From Pinus tabuliformis (lineage: Eukaryota > Streptophyta > Pinopsida > Pinales > Pinaceae), in the NCBI GenBank assembly GCA_031772625.1, contig CM062814.1, forward strand, positions 367,545,781-367,609,780: a DNA stretch of 64,000 bases. Reading direction: 5' to 3'. How positions within the stretch are numbered: position 1 is the first letter of the stretch; each line of letters opens with the position of its first letter. Below are positions 61,413 through 64,000 of this stretch, piece by piece. Both the position numbers and the translations under genes were made by a program. The notes beneath the pieces were generated by a model, which made no database searches, was not told the DNA's origin, and was given only the letters and a program-made list of their open reading frames with translations.

Positions 61413-62400
61413 GGGGAAGCAATATTATACAAAGCTTCCAAAATTTCTCACTCGCAGGGTCTGAGTTTTGTGATGCCATTTGGTTCTAATATGTTTATTC
61501 ATGGGGGCTTCATTGATATCGTTTTGAATGTATGGACTGGTTATTTGGACCCTTTGAGATAAATGGTGTTTCCTTGTTGATTCCAAGCATGATTAATGTA
61601 TAGCATGTTCCTCTCGGTATTCTCATTTCATCTGTGTTTTTCTTCCTTTTAAATAGTATAATGAATGCAGTTGGTTCCTCTTTAATCTATGTATTTATCT
61701 TAGCTACTCATAGAAGATAGTACCTGTGCTTATCACAGACCTATATGTGTTATTCACTAGCATTGCAGTACTTGTAAAATTATAGATTTTCTTGTGCATT
61801 TGATTAACTTGTAGGACCTATATTAGTCTAGATCTACGTTAGCTTTTGGTAGAAAATGATACCCATGTCATGTTTGATCGGAAAACTTCTTTCATACTTC
61901 TCTACTTCTATCATTTTGCCAGAAAACCATGGTTTAGGATTCTATGTTATTTACAACCCTATCCATTTAATTCCACTTTCTGCTGGAATATTGTTGCCTA
62001 GGATTATGTTTGTTATAGCACTATGCATCTATTTCCCTCCTTCCTCTCCTTCTCTCTACCATTACTACAACTTCAGTTTTAAGGTGTCTCATTTTCGTGT
62101 GTCAGCCACTAGAAGAAGAAGTCAATTCTCTTTGAGATTTCCCTAATATACCCCTAGCATTTGTATCCATGAGTTGACCTAAATCTACCTCATTGAAGTC
62201 TTATTGAACCAAGCCCCTCCTATTACCTTTTTTACGTGACAATTGGAGTGTTGAAAACCCATCACAGATAATCTCTTAAGCGCTCCTCTATTTAAACTAT
62301 CCTAGGCATTGGTCTAAAATCAAACCAGATGTTGTCTCTAGGAAGCTTTCTCTATCTCCCGAAGCACTTGTGTCACAGAGTGCTAGATTTAGCTACAACA

Positions 62401-62913
62401 CCCTTCACACAAAGTTGGGTATCAAGGATTTTGAGTGGCATTTTTTACTCAAGTACCATCGCTGTCTACAAAAGTACATTGAGGACAAGATGGAGTTCCT
62501 GGACATCTCCTCACTCAGCATGATGTACTGATACACTGTCAAGATTGAATAGAAGTTTAAATAAAATCAGTGAAACTTTGGATCGTCAAATTTGAAGCAA
62601 GGAAAAGGCACCCCCAAACCACTATCAAAGGATAAATCCAAGGCAGGGTGACCCAGGAAAACCCACTGAAGCTATAAGCAAAGAACAATACCATGAAGAC
62701 AAAGAAGGACACAGGACAATGGTGTGAGTTCCATACAAGCTCCACTCACAACACAAGTGAGTGTCGGGCCAAGCAGGCACTGGTGGTTGAGTTGAATGCT
62801 TACAAATCAGATGCATGTTCGGACTCTAAGTCGGAACCTGAGAAGTGGAATGACAAAGGGAAGCATATCATTGATGCAGAGCCCAGTGCCATCATCGCCA
62901 CCACTAATATCTA
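62401..62913 (+). pseudogene. gag: G3 gag, C-terminal part
   Basis: Resumes after the solo LTR with LHTKLGIKDFEWHFLLKYHR, EDKMEFLDIS, then a shift into the open frame 62693-62913. That frame holds WCEFHTSSTHNTSECRAKQ, a Cys-x2-His-x5-His-x4-Cys knuckle, followed by an acidic tail. Stops at 62529-62531 and after. Confidence 0.7.
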
Positions 62914-63473
62914 GAAGAATGCTCCTAAAGATCTAGAGGATGGGGAATGCTTTTTCCACTCACAAATGTGCATGAAGGGTTTTCTACTGCAATTCATTGT
63001 CGACAGCTGGAGCCAAAATAACCTCATTTCAGTAGAGTTCATCAAGCATTTAGGCCTACCAACTACAAAAACAATCTCAGTCGTACACCATCGGGTGGCT
63101 TCACCAAGGACAAGATCTCCATGTCAGCCAACAGTGTCGCCTTCAATACAGCATCAAGCCCTTCATGGATGAGGTACTGTGTGATGTTACTCCTCTTGAA
63201 GTTTGTGATGTATTATTAGGACAACCATACTTGTGGAAGAAACATGTTGTATATTAGTCTAGACCTCGCTCTTTGATTATTACTTTGGGAGATAACTTTT
63301 ACAGGATACCGGAGGTAGCCTCGCCTACTGCCATCTCTTTGATCACTGTAAAGAAATGCATAAATATCATTTCCTAGACCAAGACATTTGCTTTCGTTGT
63401 GATTCACCCTTAGGCCAAGAAGAAGGTTGTGACCACGATTTCCAGACAGAGATCCTCCACACAACAATAGCAC
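62914..63473 (+). pseudogene. G3 aspartic protease region
   Basis: Frame 62966-63172 contains LLQFIVDSWSQNNLISVEF. The catalytic Asp is present, but the Gly of Asp-Ser-Gly is Trp. The rest of the domain (codons for EVCDVLLGQPYLWKK near 63195-63240) is in another frame. Confidence 0.65.
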
Positions 63474-64000
63474 ATGGACAAGGTCATAGAGGAGTACATG
63501 GACATTTTCGCCTCACCTATAGGGGTACCTCTGCACTATCAGGTCCAACACTCCATCGATCTGGCCCCAGGTGCGTCGCTACCCAATGGACTGATCTATC
63601 AATATTCTGTTCTAGAGAATGAGGGGGTCAAGAGGCAGATTCAGGAGCTGTTGCAGAAAGGGTGCATCAGACTAAGCTCATCACTCTATGGGAGCCCGAT
63701 TTTATTGGTATAGAAGAAGGACGGGACCTGAAGAATTTGTATTGACTCTCGGGTGGAGAATAAGATCATTGTTAGGTACCCAATCCCATAGATTGATGAG
63801 CTTCAGGACCAGCTTAAGGGGGAAAACTATTTCAGCAAGATTGACTTAAAGTCTTGTTATCACCATGTGCCTATTGAACCCTGTGATGTGTGGAAGACCG
63901 CCTTCAAATCCAAGGAGGGCATTTTCGAATGGTTGGTTATGAATTTTGGGTTGATGAATGCCCCCACGACCTTCACGATATTGATGGATGACATCTTGTG
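63474..64000 (+). pseudogene. G3 reverse transcriptase, N-terminal part (cut by window end)
   Basis: ATG 63474 opens the linker (DKVIEEYMDIFASPIGVPL, HSIDLAPGASLPNGLIYQYS). The polymerase continues past TAG 63711-63713 and TGA 63729-63731 with RICIDSRVENK, FSKIDLKSCYHHVPIEPCD (first catalytic Asp present) and NFGLMNAPTTFTILMDDIL at the edge. The Tyr-x-Asp-Asp lies beyond the window. Confidence 0.8.

Larger units (their letters stand above)
59514..62400. mobile_element. Solo LTR (2887 bp) inserted in G3 gag
   Basis: Starts TGTTG and ends CAACA, flanked by perfect CCCTT duplications (59509-59513, 62401-62405). Removing it restores the gag frame. No internal gag/pol and no second copy of its ends were seen, so it is a single LTR left by recombination between two LTRs, or a short non-coding element. 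A TATA box on the + strand at 61404 suggests + orientation, giving about 1.9 kb of U3 and 1.0 kb of R/U5. Confidence 0.8.
58856..64000 (+). mobile_element. G3: Ty3/Gypsy element, runs off the window
   Basis: Primer site, gag (58988-59513 and 62401-62913), protease (62966 onward) and reverse transcriptase (63474-64000), in + orientation. Gag is split by a solo LTR with a clean CCCTT duplication. Multiple stops and a changed protease motif mark it as dead. Integrase and the 3' LTR should lie beyond 64000. Confidence 0.8.

Noticed and set aside
62329-62523. 64-codon + frame across the solo LTR/gag junction
   Set aside because: It spans the insertion boundary in a different frame from gag.

Overview
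This 64 kb window comes from a plant nuclear genome, in a stretch built almost entirely of nested transposable elements. I found no host gene that I would call functional, no rRNA and no tRNA. Plant origin is supported by a Tat/Ogre-like Ty3/Gypsy element, by chromoviruses with a chromodomain-like tail, by a Copia element primed by initiator tRNA-Met, and by a plant-mobile-domain-like fragment. The repeat density suggests a large-genome seed plant. A gymnosperm is possible, but the sequence does not prove it.

Layout. (1) 1-22810, + strand: T1, a decayed Tat/Ogre-like element with LTRs longer than 4.5 kb (1-4588 and 18260-22810). Its gag is split by a 5.3 kb Mutator-like insertion (5653-10957) flanked by an 11-bp target duplication. 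T1 itself lies inside the LTR of the next element. (2) 22811-34515, - strand: G1, a chromovirus whose gag is split by a 5.7 kb non-autonomous, gag-only LTR element (28036-33747). (3) 35265-50535, - strand: G2, a second copy of the same chromovirus family. Its 3' LTR is split by a fresh Copia element (37001-45666, target duplication TCCTA). G1 and G2 supply empty-site alleles for each other's insertions, so the nesting can be read with confidence. (4) 50536-58855: AT-rich and low-information DNA with two frame-preserved but stop-riddled coding relics. (5) 58856-64000, + strand: G3, a third Gypsy element that runs off the window. Its gag is interrupted by a 2887-bp solo LTR (59514-62400, target duplication CCCTT).

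The only intact coding unit is the 1614-residue Copia Gag-Pol at 39285-44129 (- strand). Its two LTRs appear to differ only by one 5-6 base patch, and all catalytic residues are present, so it is young and may still be autonomous. Everything else is pseudogenic, with stops that are often C-to-T or G-to-A changes, as expected of methylated repeats.

Three observations stand out. First, the Copia LTRs and 3' untranslated region carry 16 copies of an inverted unit, ACGC-N20-GCGT, with exactly 20 bases between the arms in every copy while the 20 bases vary. Second, the T1 LTRs contain a roughly 1050-codon reading frame in U3, upstream of the LTR TATA box, which places it downstream of pol in the genomic RNA. 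Third, T1 has an RNase H domain between protease and reverse transcriptase in addition to the usual one after reverse transcriptase.
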